NCBI GenBank assembly: GCA_002812745.2
Contig: NCSJ02000062.1
Coordinates: 1-64,000 of the forward strand
Direction of reading: 5' to 3'
Source of the DNA: Scytalidium lignicola
Taxonomy: Eukaryota > Ascomycota > Leotiomycetes
DNA: 64,000 bases
Shown here: piece by piece, positions 23,240 through 34,305 of the stretch
How the letters are laid out: every line of letters starts with the position of its first letter
How positions within the stretch are numbered: position 1 is the first letter of the stretch
The notes under the pieces: model-generated
What the model was told of the DNA's origin: nothing
The model's input: only the letters and a program-made list of their open reading frames with translations
The model's database searches: none
Program-made: the position numbers and the translations under genes

Positions 23240-25354
23240 ATGGAGGAGCCTGGACTGTCTCGCAAGCGTCTCAAGAGAGATATGCGAACTTGTCATGAAT
23301 GTGAGCTTTTATTAATTGTCCTGAAATTATTCAGTACTAATGTCGCTGAAGGTAGGAGACGTAAGGTGAGGTGTCAAAGTGCCAGCGAAAATGAACGTTC
23401 GTGCATAGAATGTGCTCGACGTGGACTAGTGTGCAGCATCCAAGAATCAGAATCCGAAAATACCAGCGGTTCTAGCAACAGTGCCGAGCAGAGATTAGAG
23501 CGAATTGAGCATCTGTTAGAGCGTTTAGTAGAGGAAAGAGGTCTTATTGTATCTCCAAATCATCCAACTACTTCTCTTTCAACGAGTACAGACACCGACG
23601 CCGATCCCTTGGACCATTCTCAGCTTCCCGAGACTTCACTTATAGATATTCTCTTCAGAAATAGTTTAGTAAGTCATGGTATAGATCCGAAATATACTAG
23701 AGCTAAGAAGTAGTTTTCACGCCTAGGATCTGCCTCTGATTCTCTAAATGGCGGAGCCATCGAAGATAGGAGCTCTCAGCGTAGGCAGCGTGATGACATC
23801 ATCAAACAGACCCTCGTCAAACTCCTTCCTTCTCAACAGGATGCTAATATAATATTTGAGCGAACAAATGCCTGGCTAATGGGATTGGGTGAACTACCAG
23901 GTGCTACCTTAGAACTCAGTGGACGAAACTCTTGTCTGTCAATGACATCGGTTGCTTGCGAGAACCCTCTCTTTATCGGGAAGACTCTCCTATATTTGGC
24001 TTTATGTATGCAACAGCTACCTCCTAATTTTCATAGAAGCATGCTGCAGCTAGGATCCGTAGAATCGGTTGCAGATGTCTACACATCAACTGTTGCCACG
24101 CTGATTCTAGCTGATGATGACCGGGTATGTTCAATAGAAGGCGTTGAATGCCTGGTACTTCGCGGTCTAATCCAGATCAATGACGCCAGTCTTCGAAAGG
24201 CATGGATAACTTTCCGACGGGCGTTAAGTATTGCAAAATTATTGGACCTCCATAGAAGCTATTCTAAATCTTCCAGAGAATCCAATTCTCCAAGAAAGAT
24301 CTCAGATAGACGGATGTGGCAGTCCATAGTAATAGCTGATAATTATCTTAGCCTGCTTCTTGGACAAGAGGACGCTGCTGGCAGTGAGCCTTTTGGTCTT
24401 GATGCTTTCTGGGAAGACCCATCTTCAGATGACAATGCCAAATTCCAGAGAAGACTGTGCCTTATCTGCAGGGACTTAAGCCGTAGAAACCTCTCGGATT
24501 CAGATCCAGGATATACCCTCGTCGTGTCTGTGGATGATGCATTGAAGAAACTGGAGAATGATATGCCTCAGTCATGGTGGGGACTTTCTTATCCAAACCA
24601 GCACCTATCTCCTGAATTATCGAGACACCTGGATCGGTTCACGTGTCACATGTGGTTTTTCCAGACGGTAATCTTAAACCACCTAAGTTATGCCTACCGG
24701 GCAGTTGAGGAGATACAGTATGAGTATAGCAATGTTCGTACTCTGGGTGCTTCAAAAGCTCTTCTACATAGATATCTTGTCCTCCGAAAACTTGCCAGTG
24801 CTGGGGTCCATTGTAGAGTGGAGGACTTTTCAGCCTTTGTTGCTTCAGTTACTATCATTCTATTACATCTTCAGAACCTTCACTTCAGATCGCCGGTACC
24901 ATCTGACCAAGATCATAATGCAGACATAGCCTTAGTCCAAGAGGTCGTTGTATCGATGAGTTTATTAGCAGAAAGTAGCGATCGTGAGGTTGTCGCAAAA
25001 CAGGCGGTGCAAGTACTCCAAAAATTGATGAGGATTTGCAATGATCCTTCTGCAACAGCTGAAAACCTACAATTGACGATTCCTTATTTTGGTACCATAT
25101 CAATTCTTTGGTCAGAGAGTACAGGGAGGAGTCAGGAAGCGCATGACCAGACAAATATCTCTGGTGAGATGCAAAACCAAGAAATGGACTTCAGGTTACC
25201 CAGCCATAGAGATTCACTGGGACTTCAACTATTCTTCTCAAATACGTATGGTACCAGCAATAATGAAAACCAGCTACCAACTTTAGATTCTGAGGACCAC
25301 ACTTTTGTGTTTGATAGTATGTGGGATGCGGATGTTCTGAACTGGAATACTTAG
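23240..25354 (+). CDS. Zn(II)2Cys6 fungal transcription factor, 3 exons
   Basis: This is a nuclear DNA-binding regulator. Exons 23,240-23,300, 23,352-23,668 and 23,714-25,354 sum to 2,019 nt (672 residues). The N-terminal zinc cluster is assembled across intron 1: CHEC then RRRKVRC, followed by a second CX2CX6C in CIECARRGLVC, giving the standard CX2CX6CX9CX2CX6C pattern with a basic tail. A heptad-like stretch, RLERIEHLLERLVEERG, follows and probably dimerises. The rest resembles the fungal-specific transcription factor middle region. The ATG at 23,240 places the cluster about 17 residues from the start. Intron 2 is 45 bp and contains an in-frame TAG, so without splicing the protein would end at residue 143. 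It may control the neighbouring dehydrogenase and the transporter 2.2 kb downstream; that is inference. Confidence 0.85.
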
Positions 25355-25574
25355 GCTGGTATATCCAAAATTGAAACGATTACGAGTAATTTTCTTCGAG
25401 TTCCAACCTATTAGCCGTCATGAACAATGTGCTTTATTCTATGCGTTGTTCATATTTCATCTGATTAATAATTTGTTGGGCTAGAAGATGAAATTCTACA
25501 TATTTATTGAACGGGCTACAGAAGCTCGGAATCTGCAACCATGCTCAATCGTTCCAAAGGTTAAGAAAACCAGA

Positions 25575-27035
25575 TCAGGTTGGTCGAGTCAACATCACAT
25601 CTCCCATACCATTGCGCACTTTAACACGCACAAATTTTGCGTGAGGAGGAACAGGTTGCATGATAGGATGTCCTCTAGTAATAGTCTTGTTGAAGAAATA
25701 CCCTTTGTCTGATACAAAGCATGTCTTCATGCCATGCAGACGATTAGGAGAAAGAATGGTAGTGGCCTCATCGTTATCATTACCATGTCCTTTTTTCGAC
25801 TTAGGAACTATATCACCAATTTCAGCTAGGCTAGAATGGGTCTTGACTGTGAAAGATATATCCATTCTTGGACTTTAGAACAGATCAGCCGGTCCGTATT
25901 TGACCCCCTTAATAATAGTCGTCTGGTTACGGCTTAACGTCTTGACTACAGTCATAAATAGACTTAAAACATCTGGAGGACTGTGAACACTATTGCTATT
26001 AATACCTGTAATAAGCNTTTTTAACTATTAGTTCAGATTGTGACTTACGGATAAAGATCTCCTTAATAAAATCTTAAAGTCTATTCTAGACTTCAATAGA
26101 ATCATTGTGATCTTAGTCAAGTGTCTAGTTGTAGTGATCACAAAGTTAGAATGAATAGTTAACCAAGACAATACTTTCAGCATAATAAAGAATTTTAACA
26201 GCTTTAGCAAATCTTGGTTTGTCTTTAAGATAATAATACCAGTTGATAATATAGCCTTTTTACAGATTAATAACTTGCTAATGTTTATAATGTGTCGTTA
26301 TCTTAATAGCACGACAAATAAGGAGATTTAATGCGAGATAAAACTAGTACGTACTAATAATTTCATTGTTAATATCAATATTGTACTTACTAAAGAAGAT
26401 GATAGACAAGTTGTAATTTAGTGCATTCTACTAATTAAGAGTATATCACCTGTCTAAGTGTATTATGTACATGTGGAAGTTACTGTAGTATTAGGCAGTT
26501 ACTTCTCGGCTCTTTATAAACTACATGTCCATATTGATAGTTATATAATTTGTCGAGTATTAGGCTTTTACAACAGGCTCGAAGCCCATTTCAATGTTGA
26601 GCTGCTAATCAATCCCTTTAAGTACGGATCTATATAGACTTAGGATGACATTTTATGTACTTAGAGAAAGAGGACTAATATTATATCTTGAGATTACTTA
26701 TGATAATGTGATGGTGAAGTTGTATGAAAGCCTCCTGACTAGATTTAAAATCCGGATATACCGTTTTACCTATTAGTAATGTTGTGACTATGCTAATCGA
26801 AGACATCCAGATTTAAAGAGTTTCCAGTTCCTTTCTTAAAGTAACTCGGCAAAACGTAGAGAGAAGTAGTGCCCAATTCGACTTCAAAGGGTACATAAAC
26901 AAAGGTTATAACCTTGGATGTATCGATATGACCAGTCAAGGTCAGCTTGATGGCCAGTCGAGTACTGTTGGATGTAGCACGTATTCTCGCAACGTAGCCC
27001 AGGAAGAAGGCAAGAAAAGAAACTGAGGTCTTCAT
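25575..27035 (-). pseudogene. RIP-eroded secreted hydrolase-like pseudogene (CehA/PHP-type candidate)
   Basis: The 5' end on the minus strand (27,035-26,793) is open and encodes a signal-peptide-like start, MKTSVSFLAFFLGYVARIRA. It continues with TGHIDTSKVITFVYVPFEV and ends at a stop after SLNLDVFD. The middle (about 25,870-26,790) is AT-rich and full of stops, with only shreds such as SWLTIHSNF at 26,028-26,210. The far end (25,865-25,575) is open again and finishes FVRVKVRNGMGDVMLTRPT. From memory the pieces resemble a secreted CehA/McbA-like metallohydrolase with a PHP domain, but that match is weak. Its position between an intact regulator and an intact transporter suggests a lost cluster member. 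Confidence 0.4.
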
Positions 27036-27509
27036 GGCTAGAGCTTGATTGTCAAATTGATTTGTGATACGACCCTACTTTTCTTAGGTGCGACAAGCCA
27101 ATCTGCGAAGTGATTATTGGTATTTAACAGCATGTTATGTCCCGCGAATAATTTCTAGGCAGCGGGATTGATGCTTCTACTGCCAACAGAGCATAAGCCA
27201 TAAGGCATTAAATGCATTGTATATTCTCACCTTCTACAATTGTACAAACTTGTTGACGGTAAAGAGAAAAGTATCTTGTGAAGCTTTCTGAAATATGGCT
27301 CTAGGCTGCTCATCTCGCTTATAAGGCAGGAATAGCTACAGAACCTTATTCTACCTTCGGATAACATTTATCCCGTCTTATTTCCGCCCAACTAATTTCA
27401 TTCGTTACGGTTTATGAATGAACGAAGGGTCATTCGAATGAAAGTTCTAACTTATGTTACCACTCTTCGACTCTTTTAGTCAACTCAAATCGTTCAGTCG
27501 GTTATAGTC
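27036..27509. promoter_or_regulatory. Upstream region of the ABC transporter
   Basis: 474 bp of ordinary composition separate the minus-strand pseudogene start from the transporter ATG. It would have been a shared divergent promoter. No CTCGGCCGAG palindrome is present here. Confidence 0.4.
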
Positions 27510-30500
27510 ATGGCAACATGCTCTATCCAAGACAACTCCTTCGGTCCTGTTATCGATGGATGTCGAGCGAACTTCGACTTCACATTACTCTTTGAGCAGT
27601 CAATCTTCTCAATTGGCCCTGCTGCGTTGCTGCTTCTCTTCGCGCCCCCTCGTTTCGCCAAGCTTCTGAGGTCTACCAAGAAGACCAGTCGCTTCTCCTT
27701 AGCCAAGACCGTGAGCTAAACTTAGACCAGTTGGTACGTAAGTACAATGCTGATTTAGGATAGATCACCTGCCTGCTGCTTCTTGGGGTACAATTAGGTC
27801 TTTTAACATGTTGGTCAATGAATCGTGTCACTAATGTCACTGTTCCTGCCGCTGTTCTATCCTTCCTTGCAGCAATTGCGGTCTTGGCCCTTTCCCGTCT
27901 GGAGGACAGCCGTACAGTACGACCTTCCTCACTTCTTAACATATACCTCCTCATATCTTTGGTCTTCGATGCTGTACAAGTTCGAACCCTCTACCTACGA
28001 CATGATGACCCCCCAATCCTCGGCTTGTTTACCGCCGATGTTACTCTCAAAGCTCTCCTTTTATTTCTAGAGGGCAGAAGCAAGCGGAGATATCTCAAGT
28101 CACCTTACAACGAGTACCCACCGGAGGCCATCAGTGGCATACTTAATCGAAGCTTCTTTTGGTGGATCAATCCTATTCTTGCTACTGGGTTCCGGAAGAT
28201 TTTGACACTGGACGATCTCTGGAAATCAGATCCAGCTTTGTTGTCCGCTCCACTTTGTGAGCAAATGATAAAGTCCTGGGATAAGTGTAAGTCAATGTTC
28301 CTAACTTAGCCACAATACTATATGCTAACATTTTCAGATCAATACTCTGGGAAATGGGCACTCGTTAAGGCTTTGGCTTATTGCTTGAGATGGCCCTTAG
28401 CTTCTATAATCTTTCCAAGACTGTGTCTTATTGGCTTCAATTATGCACAGCCATTTCTTATCAGCACGGCGATAAATTATATCTCAGAGAAGTCGTCCGA
28501 GCAGAACAAAACCCATGGGTATGGTTTAATTGCTGCAACTGGTCTAGTGTATCTCGGTATCGCTGTACATCTCCCTCTTTCCAACCGTTGTAATAAGATA
28601 TTCACATCAAGTAGATATCGACGACCCAGTACACTCATCGCATGTATCGATCTATTACAGCATTCCGAGGGGCAATGATCTCGCTTATTTACAATAAGAT
28701 GCTCCAGAAACATGCCGGAGTTTATGATGAGTCTTCCTCACTGACTTTAATGAGTACTGACATCGACCGAATCGTCCTAAGTATGGAGGCTACCTGTGAG
28801 GCCTGGGCCAGAGTTATAGAAATTTCAATTGGAATATGGCTTCTAGCACGCCAACTGGGTTGGGTTTGCGTGGCTCCCATCATCATTACTGTCGGTAAGA
28901 CAAAGGATATGTTAGATCGCCAGTAGTACTTGCAGCTGACCACGAGTTCTCAGGTTCGATGTATGGGGCAACGAAAATCGCTGCAAAAATTGGGCCAAGA
29001 CAACGAGACTGGATCAAAGCGATCCAACGTCGGGTTGGCATGACTTCATCGATGCTAGGTTCAATGAAGAGCGTCAAGATGATGGGCCTCAGCAAGATAT
29101 TGACAGATTCCCTTCAGAGTCAGAGAATTCAGGAGCTTGAAATGTCAAAGAAGTTTAGGCTTATGTCTCTCTGGAGACTGTTATTGTGTATGCAATCCCC
29201 TATACTGCTTATTTACTTAGTTAATTAACATAATCTAGCCTTCCTCCCCCCTACTCTAGGCCCTTTAGCAGTCTTTGTGATATTTTCAATCCAAGCCTCA
29301 ACGAAAGGATTAGATACACTGACGGCTAGCCAAGCTTTCTCGTCTCTAGCAATCATTACACTCATTACCGATCCTGCTACGGATCTCCTCCGATCACTAC
29401 CGCAAGCTGCTATGGCTACAGGCTGCTTGAGTCGAATTCAGAAATTTCTGCTCTCCGCGCCTCTTGAAGACTATAGAAGCTTACCAAACGCTGTTCCTAA
29501 AGATTTAGTTGGGGAAATAATGTCAGGGGGTGGTATCGAACTCCAAAGCTTGAGCAAGAACAGCTCCTCGGAGTTTGCGGTATCACTGCACCGTTGTAGT
29601 ATTCGTCCTGCTCCTGAAGCACCCATTGCCCTGCATGATATTAACTTTGAAGTTGCTAAAGGGTCCTTGACAATGGTTATTGGAGTCATTGGATCTGGAA
29701 AGTCGACCTTAATAAAGACCATTGTAGGGGAGTTGCCGTGCGATAGAGGAACAATCACAATGACGGAGCAGAGTACTGCATACTGTTCTCAGACACCCTG
29801 GTTACCAAATTCAACTGTTAGGAACATTATTAATGGCTATACTACTAATGATGACCCACGATGGTATCGTACGGTTGTCTATGCTTGTGCCTTTGATGAA
29901 GATATATTGGAGTTTCCAGATCAAGATGATTCTATTATAGGAAGTCGCGGGATCACGCTTAGTGGAGGACAAAAACAACGCCTGGTAAGTTTTTATTTTA
30001 CTCATTATTGCATAGTCCTTGACTGCTAAGATCTTTAGGCACTGGCTCGAGCGGTATACTCTAGAAGAAGCATTATTGCACTTGATGATGTCCTCAGTGC
30101 AGTTGATCCAAGAACGGAGACTTTGATCGTTGAGCGCCTGTTGGGCAAATCCGGCCTATTCAAAAAGCTTGGTACCACAGTTATTCTTGCAACCCACGCG
30201 AGTGAGTTATAGGCTTCTCTATCCACTAGACTATATTACTATTAATACCATTGTCTTCAGTTCGACATCTTCATTTAGCAGATACCATTATCGTATTAGG
30301 TGCTGATGGCAGGATTACCGAAAATGGCTCGATCGACTTCCTCAGATCACAATCCGGATTTGTCAGCCGCTTGATATCACATCCGGAGATTCTTCAATCA
30401 AAGCAAGATACTGAACAAAGAAATGCGACAGAAACTTCCTCCGATCCAAAACCGAGGCGCGAAACTATTAGACATGAACAGCTACCAGATCCTACCAGGC

Positions 30501-32490
30501 AGATAGGAGATATATCGACGTATAAATACTATTTCAACTCGATTGGGTGGAAACTTGTATTCATAAATGTTTCCTCGGCATTTATCTTTGCTTTGGGCCT
30601 AAGATTTCCATGTAAGCCGTCAAAATAGCCATGATGATGATAGCTGCGGGACTAACACACTCACAGCTGTCTGGTTGAACTTATACGCCGAAGGATATAT
30701 TACAAGCTTACCTCTCTTTGCTTGTATATATGCATTATGTGCGGTCATTGCTCTCGGAGCGGTAACACTTTTCTTATAGTAAGTCATCTCGCTGCAATAC
30801 AGAACAGGGACTAATGAAGAAAAAAAGCTCATTATACATGAAAGTCATCCCGAAATCAGGGGCTAGATTACACCAGATTCTTCTGCAGTCCGTGATGAGC
30901 GCGCCTCAATCATTCTTTGACACGACAGATTCCGGAATTACCTTGAACCGATTCAGTCAGGACATGACATTAGTAGATGGAAATCTACCAAATTCAGCCG
31001 TCATGTGTCAAGCATGTAAGAACTCTGCTCCAACAGGCTTCGAATCATAATTGATATATCCAGACTTATGGCAATGCCTGGCGGGCTTTGCACTCATTGC
31101 TACAGGATCAAGCTACGTGGCACTAACATGTCCGTTGCTCATCATTGCTGTGTACTTCCTTCAAATGTTCTACCTCCGAACTTCACGTCAGATACGATTC
31201 CTCGACCTCGAATGTAAGAGTCCGCTTTACACTCACTTCAGTGAAACTCTTGAAGGTCTCTCTACGATTCGATCCTTTGGTTGGCAGAAACATTTCATAG
31301 ACCAGAATCTACAGCATCTAGATACATCTCAAAGGCCCTACTACCTGCTCTATTGCATTCAGCGATGGTTCAATCTAGTATTACAACTACTTGTTGGACT
31401 ACTAGCAACTATCGTTGTTGCGCTTGCTACCAATCTTACGGGTTCTACCAGTGGAGGTAGACTGGGAATATCACTGAGTGCTGTCGTGACCTTTAGTTCT
31501 TCACTTGCGTCATTTATAATGTACTGGACTCAACTAGAGACATCTCTTGGCGCAATAACTAGAATTAAAGGATTTGAAGAGGGAACTGCAGATGAGAATA
31601 GGGAAGAGGAGACATTTGTTCCAGGGGATGAGTGGCCTACACGAGGGCTCATTGAACTGAGTGGTATTTCAGCATCATATGGGTAAATCCAGTTCTAACA
31701 TCAATGAGTCTCATTAAGTCAAATGTCCTAACTTCCAAGCAGATCCAACTCGCCAGCCTTGAGCGACATTTCATTTACTGTAAAACCTGGAGAGAAGATT
31801 GGCATATGTGGTCGCACAGGAAGGTAAAAGGTCCTTCCAATATATAAAACAAAAAGAAGAAAATACTCCCGTTTATACTAACGAAACATCCACAACAGTG
31901 GCAAAAGCTCTCTCCTTTCCATCCTAGTACGAATCCTCGAAATCGACTCCGGCACCGTATCCATCGACGGCCTCGATCTGCAAATCCTCCCTCGAGAGAT
32001 AATCCGCTCCCGCCTGATCACCATTCCCCAAGACCCCTTCTTCCTCGCCGGCTCCGTCCGTCTCAACGCCGATCCCACCTTAAGCACAACCGAACCCGCC
32101 ATTATCACCGCCCTGACCAAAGTCGGCCTCTGGGATATCATCGAAGCTCGTGGAGGCCTCGATGCCGACATGACAACCAATCCACTTTCCCAAGGCCAGC
32201 AGCAAATCTTCTGTCTCGCAAGAGCCATGTTACAGACTGGGAGTAGGATTCTGCTTCTAGACGAAGCGACGAGTAATGTTGATGCGGAGACGGATCAGGC
32301 TATACAGAGGATTATCAGGGAGGAGTTTAAACACCACACGATTCTTACGGTGGCGCATAGACTGGATACGATCTTGGATTCGGATAAGATTGCGGTGCTT
32401 GAGGATGGGAGGTTGGTTGAGTTTGATAGTCCTGGGAATCTGCTCGCCAGGGATTCCGTGTTTAGACGGTTAAAAAGCATGGCTGGGTAG
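27510..32490 (+). CDS. ABCC-type (MRP-like) multidrug ABC transporter, 13 exons
   Basis: This is an ATP-driven membrane exporter. Exons are 27,510-27,710, 27,764-28,286, 28,338-28,564, 28,630-28,894, 28,954-29,187, 29,260-29,984, 30,039-30,201, 30,261-30,611, 30,667-30,778, 30,828-31,015, 31,064-31,682, 31,743-31,823 and 31,899-32,490. They total 4,281 nt (1,426 residues), typical for fungal ABCC proteins. The N-terminal extra membrane domain includes FDFTLLFEQSIFSIGPAALL. Nucleotide-binding domain 1 has Walker A GVIGSGKST, signature LSGGQKQRLALARA (joined across intron 6) and Walker B SIIALDDVL. Domain 2 has GRTGSGKSS (across intron 12), a signature variant LSQGQQQ, and RILLLDEATS. All key residues are present, so it looks functional. 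The donors of introns 3, 4 and 5 were chosen by frame and family length and are the least certain. It may export a product or toxicant handled by the neighbouring genes. Confidence 0.88.
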
Positions 32491-32921
32491 ATTTTATAGG
32501 GGGAGGCTTCGAGTTACAGAATTCATAAAGAAAATGGATTTAACGAAACCAGGATGTATCAAATAATACTAATAATATAATATATCCTAACCTATGTCTA
32601 TGGGGGGGTATTCCCGGCTCTAGATTCCCAATCCAACCCAACCCAAAACCCCCAACATTCCAATCCTCAAATCATCAAAATCTCAGCTAGTTGTTCCACA
32701 CAGATTGTATTAGTCTTATGTTGCTCCGTTGTAAAGTAACTGATTCCCCTCTCTTTCTAGCAATATCCAAAACATTTAGTGAAAGTGGGTATATATCTAA
32801 AACACACACACACACACACACACACATGCAGTGTTCTCTAAAGACCGTGCAAACATAAAAAAAAATTATATTCACTGCATAAAAACACAACTCCTCGTGA
32901 AGAGAGATGGAGGAAGAGTTT
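32491..32921. other. Convergent 3' intergenic region with an (AC)n microsatellite
   Basis: It separates the ends of two converging genes. A perfect CA/AC dinucleotide run lies at about 32,800-32,825. A G-run (GGGGGGG) occurs near 32,600. No gene is visible. Confidence 0.7.
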
Positions 32922-34305
32922 TTACTTCCTCCGTTTAGGCGAGGATCTAGAAGAACTCTTGGTCGTGACATCACTCCCCTCAACCACCTTCTGCAAACAT
33001 TTCTGCGCCAAAGCCTCCCTCCTCCTGAAAATGCTGTTGAAGAACTCCGGTAAAACCATGGTGCTATTCGCATGCTCGGCCGCGAATCCAATCTCAGCGT
33101 CCTTGCCGCACTTCTCCCTCGCCACACGAACCGCCTCTTCCAGCAGCTCCGTGCCCACTCCAGCACGTCTATACCGCATGCGGACCGTCCAGGCACGAAT
33201 TATGCCCTTGCCACCCTTATAGGATTTCCTGCGGCTGCTAGGCGTGGCAGAAGATCCGCCCGCGCGTTCAAGACGCAAGAGCGCAGCGCCAATGAGCTGT
33301 TCGCCGTACCGAGAGCCGATGAAGATGTCTTCCTCCTCGGTGTCGGGATTCCTTGCAAAGTTCCAACCAAAGTCTTCTGCAAGATGGATATAACCAGCGG
33401 TGCGGCCTCGGATCAGCACCAAGACACCCATTGTTAATCCAGCCCAGGTAGTGACGAATGCGCCCACATCGGCGTTAGTCTTGAAGACGAACTTGTAGAG
33501 GATGGCGCATATCGCCGCGTACGCTGCGACCACGGCCGGGTGGAATATGATTGCCCGTGCCGCAGTTTGGCGCTGTTGGGCTACGGAGTCGGCGACGAGC
33601 TTCAGAGCGGCAATTTTGTCTGGTTCGGTGGTCAAGACCTTTGTTGTGAGCGGGGGAGGCTCGACTTTAGATGTCGCGGTGGAATCGGAGGCAGGACCAG
33701 CGGTGGTTGAGTCGGATTGAGGAGGAAGATCGGAATCTGAGATGGAGGTCATGATGGAGAGCGAGGAAGGCACTGGTGGCAGGGTCTGCGAAGATGAGGG
33801 ATCGAGGAGTGGTGTGGAAGTTGTCGAGTTGTTCGTCGAGGGCAGGAGAACGAGGTTTGCGCGGAGGAAGGTGAAGAAGGCTGTGAGAGCAAAAATTGCA
33901 GTGCGTCAGTTCAGCAGGTCGTCGAGAAAGCCTTGATGTATTATATGATCATAATCCTGCGGCCAATTGCACCAGCAACGAGACAGGTGACTGGAAATCG
34001 CCTGCTGCAACCCCCTTTGAAAATCTGCAGTTGAAAGGATTCTCGGCCGTTGGAGGCAGATGAAGCCAGCTAAAAAAAAAAGTCTCGAGATGGGCAGACA
34101 GACGTAGAGAGAAACACGAGACTAGAAAGAGGTGAAGAAGGAGAGAGAAAAAATATCTGGAAAAGGACAGAAATGCACGAATCAACTCACCAGCACTAGT
34201 TCGAAAACCGGGCAGGGCATTGAGGCTGCCGACGACGGTGCTCTTGGTGTTGCCAATCCAGTGATCCAGCGGCAGCTCCTTGGCGGGGAGCTGTCGCGGC
34301 GGCAT
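32922..34305 (-). CDS. Membrane-associated GNAT-fold acetyltransferase-like protein, 2 exons
   Basis: The substrate is unknown. The main exon is 33,880-32,922; joining it to an upstream exon at 34,305-34,191 gives 1,074 nt (357 residues). The upstream exon encodes MPPRQLPAKELPLDHWIGNT..GFRTSA and ends at a GTGAGT donor; the acceptor reads TCTCACAG. The intron is about 310 bp. Hydrophobic stretches (AFFTFLRANLVLLP, VVAAYAAICAILYKFVF, GAFVTTWAGLTMGVLVLI) suggest membrane anchoring. A GNAT-like C-terminal part follows, with IIRAWTVRMRYRRAGVGTELLEEA where the acetyl-CoA loop RxxGxG/A is expected. The tail is basic and serine-rich. If the upstream exon is not used, an ATG at 33,773 gives 283 residues. 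An in-frame ATG at 34,329 is an alternative start. Confidence 0.68.
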
